Source: Diadema setosum (Eukaryota; Echinodermata; Echinoidea; Diadematoida; Diadematidae). Taken from it: DNA of 64,000 nucleotides. A model generated the notes under the pieces. That model was not told the DNA's origin and ran no database searches. It saw only the letters and a list, made by a program, of their open reading frames with translations. The position numbers and the translations under genes were made by a program. Where the stretch lies: positions 34,511,546 through 34,575,545 of the forward strand of contig CM067068.1 of assembly GCA_033980235.1 (NCBI GenBank), read 5' to 3'. Below are positions 12,692-24,877 of this stretch, piece by piece (within the stretch, counting starts at the first letter, position 1; every line of letters starts with the position of its first letter).

Positions 12692-14432
12692 AAGTAGATG
12701 AGATATATTAATTATCAGTTTATTGATGACAGAATGATATTTTCTGATTTTGAATTCATTTGAATTCATTTGATTATTTTAGCCGGACAAGATAATTTCT
12801 AATAAATATTGCACATGAATTTTGATGATTTCTTCCTGTTATAGTATTGTAATGTGGTGAGTTTATTAAGTAGTTCATTGCTGATGAGATCTTTATTTGA
12901 AATCGTTAAAATCGTTATTTACTCTATTATTCCAGAATGGAATATGATCAATTTGGAGTGATTTAAAATCCTCTGTATGCGAACTTCGCTTCTTTGCACC
13001 AAAGAATACAGTTCATGATGTCATTTCAAAACAATTGCATTTAGATTGAATTAGGACTAACGAGCACGTAGATGAGAATACATCATTTAGAAATATAAGA
13101 TACATACAAACTTACATAGCATATATTATGTCATACTGTATGAGTGATCCAAGTGTTTGTTACTATAATCATTCCTCGCATGTGTGTGTGTCTGTATGGG
13201 GATACGTCTGTCTTTTTGTCCGTGTGATTTTGTTTGCATGAGCACGTCCACGAAATCAGGAAGAGAGTTTAAACTCTCAGTTTCAACTTTAAGTATCGTA
13301 AATCAATTCAAGTCAACATGCATTTCCATTGCATATAGTTCCTGTAATCATTGCTTATTCTGTTCGCCTATCAATTCTGCTGTGTTTTGGAAGAATTTGT
13401 ACAACAAAGTGTGTTTGTTTATATTCATCTTGCGCCTAATTTCAGTCCTAATAATGGGCGAGTTCAACCACTTCGTTTAAGTTTCAGACGTCATTGCCCG
13501 CTTACCGCACACATTCCCTCTCCTGAAAATGCCATGTACCCTTCCATAGCGTGAACTGGCACCAGACAGACCAAGACGTTTACTCACATTTAATGCAATC
13601 ACGTAGTTACAGTTGGACACACTGTTGAAAGCTAGGTATATTTTGTGATCTTCCTTTTTTGTAGCCGTTGCATAGAGGGGACAGTGTCCGTCAAAGTTTC
13701 CCTGCAATGTGACAACGAGAACATAAAATGGTAAAATTGACTTATGTGCAATAGTATACTCCTGTAGGCCTATACTCAAATTCGCTTGAATAAAAATGCC
13801 AAAGACAAAGAGCAGCTTAGGTGTCTCATCAAAGTTGAGTATGAAAGAATAAAGTTCACAGAAATGAATTGTAAAATTTCAATTATTAATTATTAAAAGA
13901 GTACAATCAGCCACAACAATATAATCATTTCAATGAGATAAGGTTTTTATGCCAGCTTTCAAACGTAATAGAATATAACGGTAGCACATACACACCTCTT
14001 TAAAAAGGGACCATTGTTAGATATTGCAACACAACAATAACAGGACGAACACAAATCTTTTGTAGAATTAGTGTAAGTCCAATAAGTTTGCCATTAATGT
14101 TCGGCTTTGATGAAACATGTACTGTTCTTTTTTCATTCTTTCTTTCTTTCTATCTTTTTTGAAGTCAACCTCAACATGGAATAAAATCGCATGGATCTTT
14201 TATGACAAATTATACTATACACAGGGTATCTAAAATAATCATTATAATCACTTTAAAGTAAATGGCCGCATTACCAAATATTTCCTGTGGTTAGGCAATA
14301 TAATAACCTTGTGTACAGCTTTGTGTATGCCTGCTTCAGGAACGGATTTTAAAATTTAACATCAATATCGCATCCTGGTCGCTGATGACGAATGCGATTA
14401 CTAACCCAGGCTGTTTGTTCTTTTGTTTCTAA

Positions 14433-14464
<32 letters not shown>

Positions 14465-14630
14465 AAAAAAAAAAACAAACAAACATGCACTCCCCCAGCA
14501 GGGTGAAGCGTTTAGGACATTTTAGGTTTTTATCACATAAAAAGTTGCAAGAACGTCAGTGTATACCATTACGCTAGCACAGATAGAAATGTGTATCAGG
14601 ACGAAGGTAACTTCTCTGAAGATATATATC

Positions 14631-14692
<62 letters not shown>

Positions 14693-14722
14693 TATATACA
14701 TATATATGTATGTATGTATATA

Positions 14723-14787
<65 letters not shown>

Positions 14788-15233
14788 TATATATTATATA
14801 TATTTCTTGCTTAAAAACTTGCAAATCCTGATCCAGGTCCTGAAAAGTAGACATATCCTGACTGAGGCGAAACTGATGAGTGAGTGTACGCAAGGAAACT
14901 CGTTCCGCCTCGAGCATATCAGCATCTTTATTGTTTGCAATGTCTAGTTCGCTGGTATATTGAGTCCACACGTGTTTACTTGTACCATATAGAGGGAAGG
15001 AAAACATAGACTCACATTTCAAATATTTGCAGTGCCACTTTCGATTTGATTGAATAGGGTTATTTCTGTGGACTTCGATCAGCAGCGCATTAATATTAGC
15101 ATTATTCCGCTAGCTCGCTGCACAGCGTACAGGAAATAATGTTGCTTTTATAAGCTGTATTTGATGTTTTCCCCTCATTATGAAATGGTGGGGGGGGGGG
15201 GAGGAGGAGGAGACTGCATGCATCCACTCCACA

Positions 15234-15289
<56 letters not shown>

Positions 15290-18200
15290 CCTGTACAAAT
15301 TTTTACCAGAAAATAAAGGAAACAGGAAAGAAAATAACAATAAACTTAGTATTTTTAAAGCAATAGGGCTTACTTTAGGTGAGTTTAATCTCGACTCCAA
15401 CTCGATCCATTGTAAAAGGCGCTGAACTGCTAGCAGGCAAATAATGTTGGTAAATCTAGGATTCTTCATCTCTTTCTCTCTTCCTTCTGTCCTTCCTTCT
15501 TTCTTTCGTTTTTTTTCTCTTGTTTCATCTTTCATCATGAATACCTTGCGCGACTTCCATTTGTTTGTGCTTTTTAGAAATATGCATTCCTTAACTGCTG
15601 TAATTGTTTCTGTATTAAATCGTTTCCACTGTATCTATACAGTATACCGATATATTATAAAGAGAGGTTTCGCTTCGGGAGGGCAGCGAGCTAAGCGACA
15701 GTGCTCGCACAATCTTCCATCTTATCTCTGCAAAATATAAAACTGAAAATGGAAAATGTTTAGGTCTGTTCCCCTGGTATATACTGCTATAGAGACTTTC
15801 GTGTGTGCATAAGAGCTATGCGTTTATCTAAATTGAGACAGTAGGTGTACCATTTTGGCAGATCGTGTAAATCGTTGATTTTGCTCATGATTGAGCAATG
15901 TGGCAGTTCTGTGGAACAGACAAGGGAGGGGGGGGGGTGAGGGTGAAAAAAGTGTAAAAAACCCATCGCCGTGTCAAACCGCAAGGTCACGTATTGTTAC
16001 TTATTCGACACGGAACATCCACGATGTGATTGCTCATTTGACACGTCAAGGTATTCATGATGAAAGATGAAACAAGAGAAAAAAAAAACGAAAGAAAGAA
16101 GGAAGAAGGAAGGACAGAAGGAAGAGAGAACAGGGCGACCTTGCGATTTGACACGGCGGTGGGTTTTTTTATAATACTTTTTCACCCCCCCACTTATTTG
16201 TTAAAGGGCTAATATGGTGTCGAATTATACCAGGAGTATAACTCCGTTTTACCTGAAATTTCGGTTAGCTGCATAGGCCTTTAAAGGGACTGTACAGTAC
16301 TGCTTGAGGTGGGGATTCATGTTTTGAACATTCCTAAGTGAGATAATGAGAAACCTCTTATGAAATATGAAAGAGCATATAGTTTTAAGAAGGATTCAAC
16401 GTTTATTTGATGAAAATTGGTTTTCAAATGGCTGAGATATCCCCCCCCCCAAAAAAAAAAAGATAATTATAAAAAGGCGACAGGCCACAACTTTATTAGG
16501 TTCTCTTTGTTTCACCTTGGTTTTGGATATCTCAGCCATTTCAAAACGGATTTTCATCAAATAAACTTTTGATACCCCTTAGAATTGAATGTTCTTTGAC
16601 ATCTCATAGAGTGGTTTCTGAATATCTCGCCAAACGTTAAAAGCTTGAAGTTAAGTCTTAACCAAAACTTATGATCCCTTTAATTTGCAAGGACGAGCCG
16701 TGACCAGCCGATAGAACCTACTTACTCTGATGTACCTTAGGCCTACAGCTCAGGCCTTGTATAATTATAATAACAAAGACAATTTCAGAAAATGAAGTTT
16801 TGTGTATATCCCTAGATTTTTTCCTTAATCTAGTGCATGATCTCCGCATTACCATTATTACAATGCGAAGATCGTGCACACCATTGTATCTTGATGTTTT
16901 ATTTTGCAGCTGTGATTGCAAAATAGCTATATACCCAAGAAAGAATACGTACGTGGTGCACCTTTAAAGGAAACCAAAACCCGAGTATAAATCTAGATTG
17001 ATTGAAAGTAACATTATTAGTAAAATATATCATTGAAGTTTGAGGAAAACCGGACAGTCGTTTCAACCGTTATGAATTTTTTAAAGTTTCAGTGCAGTCA
17101 CTGCTGGATAAGGAGACTACTACAGTTGCCGTCATTGTGGACAACAATATAAAGAAAATATTATGGAGAATTTCACAAAATTCAATTTTTCATGGAAAGC
17201 ACGCATTCTATCGACATGATACTGACACACGTTAAGGGGACAATAATTCCCTCTGCTTTCTGAAAGAGGTGAGCAAAGTCCTCTTTCATAATGCCAGAAA
17301 AGTGAAAATATGTTGAATTTTCTTTATATTTTCTATATATTGTTGTCCATAATGACGTCATGAACTGTAGTAGTCTCCTTGTCCAGTGATGACGGCACTG
17401 AAACTTTAACAGCTCATAACTTTTGAACGGAATGCCCAATTTTCTTCAAACTTTCATTGATGAGTTCAACTAATATTGTTGCTCTCACTCAATCCACATT
17501 TATATTTGGGTTTTGGTTTCCTTTAAGACTTCTACCACCCAACGTTCTACCACCACGGAAGCCTTCAACGATTTCAAAACATCACATCCTATCTGGAATC
17601 TCCATAGCCTTAATGCCACAAACATACAACGTCTAAAGGTCTTCTTTTCGTGGTACAATGTATGGTTATACCTTTACGATTATCAAGTCATCGCAAACAT
17701 CAAAGTTGGTATACAATGTTTCAATACAATAATCAGTATTGCAGCTGATTGCAAAATAGGGGTCTACAAAACATCATACCCCTATCTGGAATCTCCGTAG
17801 CCTTTACCACAAACACACAACGTCTATAGGCCTATAGGCATTCTGTTCGTGGTATTCTACGATCATGAAGTTAAAGCAAACATCTACGTTGGTACAATGT
17901 TTCAATATAACTTCAAATTTTTAATGTGCGTTATATACTACGCTATCACACAGACCAATAATGCATGGTTGGCCTCTCAGCTTAGAAAAGAATTTCTTCC
18001 TACATGTTTGATAGAGAGTGCATCACACACAAAATGAGAAAATAATGAATAAAATCCGTCCGCGGGAACTATAATGCTAGTAGCCTAACACATTTTTTTA
18101 CATACAGCTATCAGGCACAATATTTAAGGCAACGCACAATAATTTTGTGTGTCATATACCTCCTTATTGGTTCTTTGCATACATCGGCGTCAAGAAGACG

Positions 18201-18343
18201 TTTATAATCAAAAGGTTATCTTTGGAATGACGGTATCCTACCTTAAGCAGAGAAGTTACGATGGCGATTGCCAGAGAGCTGAACACGAGTCCTGCCAGGA
18301 TAAGAATCTTCACGAAAAGTACGATGTTCCTCGCAAAAGTCAT
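12160..18343 (-). CDS. TMEM179/TMEM179B-family four-pass membrane protein, 5' exons (incomplete model)
   Basis: Three minus-strand exons join in phase 0: 18343-18242, 13701-13588 and 12239-12160. They give a hydrophobic N-terminal helix (ILILAGLVFSSLAIAIV), a loop with GNFDGHCPLYATAT and SNCNY, and a second helix (ALNFVAVALAILLG) followed by a basic stretch (CRGRELLKKNRA). Human TMEM179B has the same order: a first helix, then GSFSGRCPLYGVAT, then a Cys-containing turn and the second helix. The spacing from Met to the G-x-F-x-G-x-C-P-L-Y block also matches (34 versus about 32 residues). The family has four helices and no firmly known biochemical role. Exon 3 ends at a GTGAGA donor, so the last two helices should lie at lower coordinates; I could not find them. 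If that donor is not used, a TGA stops the frame at 12158-12156 after 99 residues. Family call fairly confident, gene extent not. Confidence 0.62.
12634..12692. repeat. (TA)n followed by poly(T)
   Basis: Uninterrupted TA dinucleotides then about 17 T. Lies in the intron between TMEM179B-like exons 2 and 3. Confidence 0.95.
13588..13701 (-). CDS. TMEM179B-like exon 2: first extracellular/luminal loop
   Basis: 114 nt, phase 0 at both ends, acceptor TTGTCACATTGCAG and donor GTGAGT. It encodes GNFDGHCPLYATATKKEDHK followed by IYLAFNSVSNCNYVIALN. The G-x-F-x-G-x-C-P-L-Y-x-x-A-T block is the family signature and the strongest evidence for the gene. I first considered a fucosyltransferase because of KIYLAF, but the ENS...TEK motif is absent. 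Confidence 0.66.
14622..14785. repeat. Compound (TG)n and (TA)n microsatellite
   Basis: About 26 TG units at 14639-14691, TATG units, then about 30 TA units to 14782, in intron 1 of the TMEM179B-like gene. Confidence 0.95.
15234..15284. repeat. (CA)n microsatellite
   Basis: About 25 CA units. It follows a GGGGGGGGGGGGAGGAGGAGG purine tract at 15190-15212. Confidence 0.95.
16280..16683. repeat. Foldback family B, copy 2
   Basis: TTTAAAGGGACTGTACAGTA at the left and ATGATCCCTTTAA at the right, TTAA on both sides. AATGGCTGAGATATC (16428-16442) pairs with GGATATCTCAGCCATTT (16526-16542). A C11-A11 run sits at the centre. Confidence 0.85.
16962..17526. repeat. Foldback family A, copy 1
   Basis: Ends CTTTAAAGGAAACCAAAACC and GGTTTTGGTTTCCTTTAAG are inverted and flanked by TTAA. 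Arms continue through AGTGCAGTCACTGCTGGAT versus its complement near 17380. Second copy near 47172-47730. Confidence 0.88.
17576..17911. repeat. Two-unit tandem duplication, about 190 bp per unit
   Basis: AAAACATCA...CTATCTGGAATCTCC...ACAACGTCTA...GGTATACAATGTTTCAATA occurs at 17576-17728 and again at 17768-17911, with point changes and small gaps. Confidence 0.8.
18242..18343 (-). CDS. TMEM179B-like exon 1: start codon and first transmembrane helix
   Basis: It encodes 34 residues from ATG (18343-18341): MTFARNIVLFVKILILAGLV and then FSSLAIAIVTSLLK. An in-frame TGA lies 18 bases upstream, so this Met is the first possible start. There is an A at -3. The donor after AAG is GTAGGA, phase 0. 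The stretch has the composition of a signal-anchor helix. Confidence 0.6.
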
Positions 18344-20333
18344 CGTCGCAACAATATGTCAGGTCTTACGAAATGGTGAAAATACGCATGTGTCTATACG
18401 TATCAGTATCAAATATGACGAAGTCTATTAAATCTCCCAGTCAAATTTCAGGCTATGTTTTGCTCTTCTTCCTGGGTTTCGTGCATGTTCTGTTTTGGGG
18501 GCAAACAGGGGAAAAGGTTAGTTTTACACGAGGAATGTGATCCAAAGCTATAGGGAGAAACATGAACATGCAAGCTCTAACTTGTAAGAATGAAAAGTCG
18601 TTCGAGCTCTGCCTGTTAACGACGCGATACCCCTGGCGACGTCTAAGCGGAAGCTATATGCAACCTCATTTAAAACGTCCATACAGCCTTTTTGACTGCG
18701 GCTGGCGGAGGGCAAGCGAGATCAAGTTCAATATACAATCTGTACCATTACAATAGGTTTCCTCTCCAATCCTCTGCTTGGCGTTTAATGACGACTCCAC
18801 ACAACTGGAATAGTTCATAATACACGCAGACGTAAAACACACAGTCGGAGCAAAGTTTGCTGTATTTTTATACCAGGGCCCATGATGGTAATAAAAATAT
18901 CATACCCACGTATAAATCCAACTTAGAATCTTTGGCAAGTGTATCAGCTGCGAGCCCTTTTGCACCTGAACTGCAGGTAATCTGTTCTCTCGCACATGAT
19001 TATACTCATAAATTAGGAATTAATTTGAAGAGATATCACAAGTCATTTTCAGCATTGCTCAAAATATTTGGAACAGAGAAATGTACGGTGACCGTAATAC
19101 CTTTGAAAAGTAGGAGGAGAGTTGTTTTTGTAGCCTACAGTTTGTTTGGGAATTAAAATACTAAAGAATGCCCAACCCTCGAAAAGATACTAATTTGAAT
19201 AGGCGACGTAGTACGAGCATGTCTTCGTTTTATTTTCAGTCATGTTATTTTTCTTCACATGGTTACGTGGGCAGACGAGTCTCTAAGAACCATTAAAATA
19301 TACATGACGTTCTCTAAAAACCATTTTATACATGACGTTCTCCGAGACAAAATTATAGAATTCATATATGCCAGTGTGGATTGACGAGTTCTCTCTGAAC
19401 AGCTTGACGTCGGGGTAAAGGGCAGTAAACTCTGACTTCCAATGTTCCGCTGTTTTTCCATGACCAGCCATTGGAAGTTCGAGCCCACAATGGTCATGGC
19501 AGTACTCTCTGCATACGGGCCACCAACAGACAGGGGTACCCCCTCTAACCAGGAAAGCTCTGCTCCAATTACAGTCCTCCTGACTGCTCCGTGTGTTGTA
19601 TAGGTTAACAGCCAGAGAAATTCTATGCCTTTAGATCTCTTTGGTTCTTTTTGGATTTACAGCTACCAGCTGTCTGAAATATCAACTTGGTGTTCAATCA
19701 TCCATGGCCGCAGGATAGCTCGATCCACACTGGTTTTACATAATATTATGGGACGCCATGCGTTGCAAAACTTTGAACATCCCTGCAAAGTACAGGGTTT
19801 TTACTCAAGCTGCGAAAGCAAGCAGAGAAACCACTGATCTGGAAATCTAATTGTCATTCTAATTCTGATCAGACCTTGTTTAAGTTTGCACGAGAAGCGT
19901 ATAGAAACCCTCTTCTGTATAGCTCAAGATAATAATTCACTTCTTTCAGTTTTTGAAAACATGTTTAGTAAAAATATATATGTATTGTTTAAGTATATAA
20001 TACCTCACTCGTCAAACAGTACAACTTTTTTCCCCTCAAAATGATGGTATATTCTTGCAAAACATAATGCCACATGATCAGTAGAACTACGTCTTGTTTC
20101 ATTAAGGACATGATAGAAATGAAAATCGAGGGGCTGTTAAAAAAAAAAAACGAACTTGTATAGTGCAGTCCCCTCACTTACTTACGTTAGTACATACATC
20201 AGTTAACTGTACAGTTGTACAAAGCTTATAAAACTATTAGAGCACCACACTGTCTTGCTCCCCTGATTGCTCCCTCGCACACACAGACACACACAGACAC
20301 ACACACACACAAAGAAAGAAAGAAAGAAAGGAA

Positions 20334-20364
<31 letters not shown>

Positions 20365-20940
20365 GGGAAGAAGGAGGAGGAGGAGGAGGAGGAGGAGAAG
20401 TAGTAGTAGAAGAAGGGAAAGAAGGCCGATGAGAGAGAGAGAGAGAGAGAAAAAAAAAAAAAAACGTTCCGCGGACCCTGTTAAACAATTTGAAACACTT
20501 TATAATTGTTTTGCTTGCGCAGAACAATATCCCAGATCAGGGGGCTTTATCAAATTTTGCACTACATTGCGTTCCATAGTTCTGCATAAAAACTCGACAT
20601 TGTTAACCTTCCATTGATCACGTGATTGATTGTACGAGTCTCCGCTCGGGAATGTCAAGAGCACATTACATTATGTGGTTCTATTCCCTGTTCCGCTGTG
20701 CATGCAAACTATATAGCAGACAAAAGGAGGTGTTGTACTGCCAAGTAACACGATAACCCCTTCAATCAACTCCGAGAAAGATTTTGTTCTTCTTTTTTTT
20801 TCAAATCAGAAAGCGATTTTAGGCAGTCAAGCTGGCATAATACACCGAAATTAATTCCTCGTTTGTCGCGAGCTTTTCGAGTGCGTGTGTGCACTTCATA
20901 CTTAAGACTTTCAAAATAAGGGATGCATGCATACACACAG
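18344..20940. other. Upstream of the TMEM179B-like gene; no other gene seen
   Basis: Holds its undetermined 5' UTR and promoter. Contains a purine-rich microsatellite block at 20278-20465. Open frames here lack splice support or recognisable domains. Confidence 0.4.
20278..20465. repeat. Compound purine microsatellite: (ACAC)n, (GAAA)n, (GGA)n, (GA)n, A-run
   Basis: Continuous strand-asymmetric purine run of about 150 bases after ACACAGAC repeats. Confidence 0.95.
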
Positions 20941-20949
20941 TATTATATA

Positions 20950-20964
20950 CAAGGGCGCCGGAAG

Positions 20965-21002
<38 letters not shown>

Positions 21003-22333
21003 TTGCCCCCCCCCCCCCCAAAAAAAAAAAAAGAAAATTTTTGGGGGGCAAAACGAGTTTTTGCCCCCCCCCCCCCCCCCCAAAGTGCCCCTGTAACAAA
21101 TAATTAATCAATTATTTAAAGACCAAAATGAACAATAAAGGCACTCTTTGTCTACAAGTTGTCAATTTTATAACTGAAAATGCAAAATTTTCGCCCCTAA
21201 CGGGGCGAAAATCATAATTCATTATTGACATATATTAATAATATCTATACACTAGTATTTACTTATGAGTAAATTGAGTGTATATAGATGGTAACCTCGC
21301 GTCCTCGAGTGGGCCCCCTGAAACATACTTTAAGTAAACCTTACATTTTTCCTTTCTTCTATGTTTTTGCGCAATATAAGAAACATTTCTTTTGCTTGAA
21401 CAATGCGATCACGTTTTAATGAATACATTTCAGACGAATGGTAAAGTGAAAGTGGCTCGCTCGCTCTGCCCGTACATATATAGTAAAATTAACAGTTTTC
21501 ATAAGTTATGATGATAGTCCTTCGCAGTGATGTTTGTTTTACTACTTACCTAGAAATTTGAATTAAAATGTTCTGTAAACGCGACTTTTACACTCTGTTT
21601 TTACAAAAAGACCCTACCTTGATACCCCTTCCCAAACCCTCCCCCGCTCGGTCGCTTTGCTCCCTCGTCGAGGATCTCACACCGTCACACAATGTACCCC
21701 CGTATTTCATAATCGTATCGTCCTTCACACTATTTTTCTTTCGCCGTGTTTAATTCCCTAGACATTTGCTTTTAAATGCTTTATAAACGCGACTTTTGTA
21801 CTCTGTTTTTACAAAAAGTCCCTACCGTGGGAGGGGGGTATATGCCCCCTCCCACACACTCCCCCTGCTCGGTCGCTTCGCTCTCTCGCCGAGGATCTCA
21901 CACCGTCACATAAAAAATGTACCCCGTGTGTTATAATCATAGTCCTTCGCACTAATTTCATAAGTTGCTTTTAGATGCTCTAACGCGACATTTGTACTCT
22001 GTTTTTGAAAAAAGTCCCTACCGTGGGAGGGGGTATCCCCCCTCCCACACACCCTCCCTCGCCGAGGATCTGACACCGTCACATAAAAATGTACCCCGTA
22101 CGTATAATCATAGTCCATCGCACTAAATTGTTTTTCACTATGTGTAATTACCTAAAAATTTGCTTTTAAATGCTCTATAAATGCGACTTTTGTACTCTGT
22201 TTTTGCAAAAAGTCCCTACCATGGTACCCCCGCTCGGTCGCTTCGCTCTCTCGCCGAGGATTTCACACCGTCACATAATGTGCCCCCGTCGAGATTTTGC
22301 CCCCCCAAAACCAAAAGTGTTCCGGCGCGCTTG
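20950..22333. mobile_element. Non-autonomous hAT-like element with 8-bp target duplication
   Basis: Inverted ends CAAGGGCGCCGGAA and TTCCGGCGCGCTTG (one mismatch) are flanked by exact ATTATATA duplications at 20942-20949 and 22334-22341. An 8-bp duplication and CA-start, GC-rich termini fit the hAT superfamily. No transposase frame. Inside: a very long G run (20966-20999), C-run/A-run blocks, the dyad TTTTCGCCCC/GGGGCGAAAA at 21187-21210, and four tandem ~200-bp units from about 21580 to 22290. Confidence 0.85.
21578..22290. repeat. Four tandem ~200-bp units inside the hAT-like element
   Basis: The block CTCTGTTTTTACAAAAAG plus CCCTACC recurs at about 21592, 21799, 21996 and 22194. Each is followed by CTCGCCGAGGATCTCACACC and GTCACATAA. 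Most units include GCTCGGTCGCTTCGCTC. Confidence 0.88.
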
Positions 22334-22394
22334 ATTATATAGGCCTACACACATACAAACAAATGAAAATCCACGTGCCCTCTTTTGCCTTTGA

Positions 22395-22760
22395 TGATCG
22401 TCGTTTCATGCCTCCCATCTTTCTGAGCGATCTGAAGATTTATTTTGATCTCAAAAATTATAATCTATTTTTTTCTTGTTAATTCGCTACCGAGTAAAAT
22501 TAAATTTCACCTAATGAGAGAGCATAATAAAATGTTGAACAAAAAGTCAATTGCCTCCAGAAATACATGTGAAAATGATTGAAACTGTATCCTCCGGGAA
22601 ATCTGATTTTTCTTCACTTTTCAGATTAATTTTCGCAAATAAAACTGATGTGTTCAAATTTCAAAGCGTAGTTCCCAATGGATTAAGATGTCATATAACT
22701 TGTCCGGACATGTTCAGTAGAGTATGTTCTTTTTTTTTAATTCATTATTGAATAAACAAA
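22395..22760. repeat. Diverged copy of repeat K
   Basis: TCTGAGCGATCTGAAG, AAAAAGTCAATTGCCT and TGTGAAAATG...AAACTGTA blocks match 30750-31080 in the same order at low identity. Confidence 0.5.
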
Positions 22761-24877
22761 CATTGCGACATTTGTATTCACGTATCCCCGCGCTGTAAAC
22801 ATCGTGTACTCTCTCTAAAAAAAAAAAAAACACACACACACAAACAATACAAAACAGAACAGAACAAAACAAAACAGAAAAAGGGTAAAAACATTAACTC
22901 ACTAAGGAGCGAATTTCAAAAAAAGTGTGAATTTAGAATGAAATCGTCTTTAATTTTGAGTGAAAATATATTTTTTCCACTAATTTTGGGAGTGACTTTG
23001 GGATCACTAAAAATTTTTTGAGATGTTAAAGAGTACCGCACATCTTTGATAAAAATAGGGATGACAAAAAATGATACCATCATTAGGACATCATGCTTCC
23101 TTGGCATTTATGTTATTCAATTTAATATTTTGAGTGGTGGCATCATAGTTGGTTCAAAGGGAATAAGGCCTTTATGACTCATTCACTTGAACCTCTTCCT
23201 TGGTCTCCTCGCCTTCATGGTAGCGCGTCAGTAATGCATAGTTATAGGACTTACCCCTGTAAATAAAATGGAATGTCCCAAACCCCTTCACAAGTTCGTA
23301 CTTAAGATACCAAAATAAATGAAGAAAATATCAATTTAAAAATCAACAGTGCAGTTTGGCAAAAAACAAAGCAAAACTGAATAGTTGCAGATATTGAGTG
23401 TGAAAACTCCCTCTACAAACTGTATTTTTTTTTTTTGAAGATGAATGCTTTTCTCATGGAATTTGAAGGGACTGTGGTCTATATTTCATTTGGTGCATGT
23501 ACAGAAAATAGGTGATTTTTTGAGTGAAAAGAACTCGTAGTCTGGCTTTGCGGACCCTCGGACAGAGTTTGAACTGAAGAACCTGCCTCGGGAATTTGAT
23601 GGATGAAAGGGTATATCTCACTTATCCAGGTTAGTGAAGATGGTACACCTTATTTCACCCAGCTATTTTAGAGAATTTTTTTTTTTTTGAATTTTGAATT
23701 TTGAATGTTAACACACGTCTCTATGGGGAGTGTGAGCCCAGTATGCCAAAGACATAAAGCACTCGGAACGATCCTTCCATGACCAAAGAGTCCTGATGGC
23801 GGAAACGAATGCGCGCCCTCATTGGCGAGGTCGCTTCTCACGTCACATCAAGGAGGTATGAGAGAACCTCCTTGGTCACATCGGTGTTCTATTTCTTTGA
23901 TGGTGACCTACAGATAGCTTTTGCTGCGGCAGCACTCAGTGATAGACCTATGCTGTCACCCATTACCATGCATATACAATAAAAGGTTCCAAACTACATG
24001 TGTATAATTATTTGCCTTTGCAATAATTAGACGAGCTTCTCCTTTTTGAATAAATCATTTACTTTTTTACATTATACACACACGATCATAATTAGTTAAT
24101 TCATTTTCGGGTACATGCTCGTCTTCTTCTTCTTCTTCTTCTTCTTCTTCTTCTTCTTCTTCTTCTTCTTTGCCCTTATTCTATTACCGAAATTTCTTTT
24201 GACCCTATAACGGGCATGTCACAATATTGTTCATAATCATACTTGCCCGACATGATATCTATACCTGCTCTGAGCAAGAGGACAAGCGGTCACCACAATG
24301 TCATACAACATTATAAACTACATTGTGATATACAAGGCTCCCGTTTGCCGTTGTTGCTATTTTTTTTCTCTCTTTCTGGGTGGTCATTGGAGTAACGAAA
24401 ATCTAAAAGTTTGACATTGTTGTGGTCCGAAAAAGATATGCGGTGGTGCTATCACGAAATAAGAATTTGATTCATATCTCTTTATTATATGCCTAGTTTA
24501 TTACAACTTATTAATCATATTGGGCCTATAATGTAAATCCGTTTTATCTCTCGTACATTCGCTGTAAATTGGAAATTGGAATGCACGTCCGTTAATCACA
24601 ATCCCATGTCATTAGTAACAGTAACACCGTTCACCCCATCCTGTGGTCATCTTTTGTGGCGTTGTATGTTATAAAGTTTCATATATCAAGCAGTAGGCCT
24701 ATGCGATCCAGGGAGGGGGAAGAGAGACTCTCAGATTCCACCTCTTTGTGTGATTGAGCCGAGATTTTACCGTCTGTTTGAGAAGCTATTTGGTTGTAAA
24801 AAGCAAAGCAAAGCAAAGTAAAACAAAACAAAACAAAACAAAACACCAAAACAAACATACTCTGCAAAAAGTCCGGT
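22761..24877. other. No gene seen
   Basis: Contains A-runs with CA repeats at 22818-22850, unremarkable AT-rich DNA, and a (CTT)n microsatellite at 24120-24172. A slightly GC-richer stretch at 23740-23900 shows no coding frame. Confidence 0.4.
24120..24172. repeat. (CTT)n microsatellite
   Basis: About 17 CTT units without interruption. Confidence 0.97.

Noticed and set aside
13588..13701. Fucosyltransferase-like exon (KIYLAF)
   Set aside because: The ENS...Y(T)EK motif is missing, whereas GNFDGHCPLYATAT fits TMEM179B well.
14726..15022. 98-codon minus-strand frame (TSELDIANNKDADMLEAERV), considered as an extra exon of the TMEM179B-like gene
   Set aside because: Splice phase does not fit between exons 1 and 2, no strong donor, and it runs into the TA microsatellite.
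15102..15538. 142-codon minus-strand frame
   Set aside because: Built on the CA microsatellite and a purine tract; no domain.
20237..20617. Lys/Arg/Glu-rich and Phe/Ser/Pro-rich frames
   Set aside because: Translations of purine/pyrimidine microsatellites.
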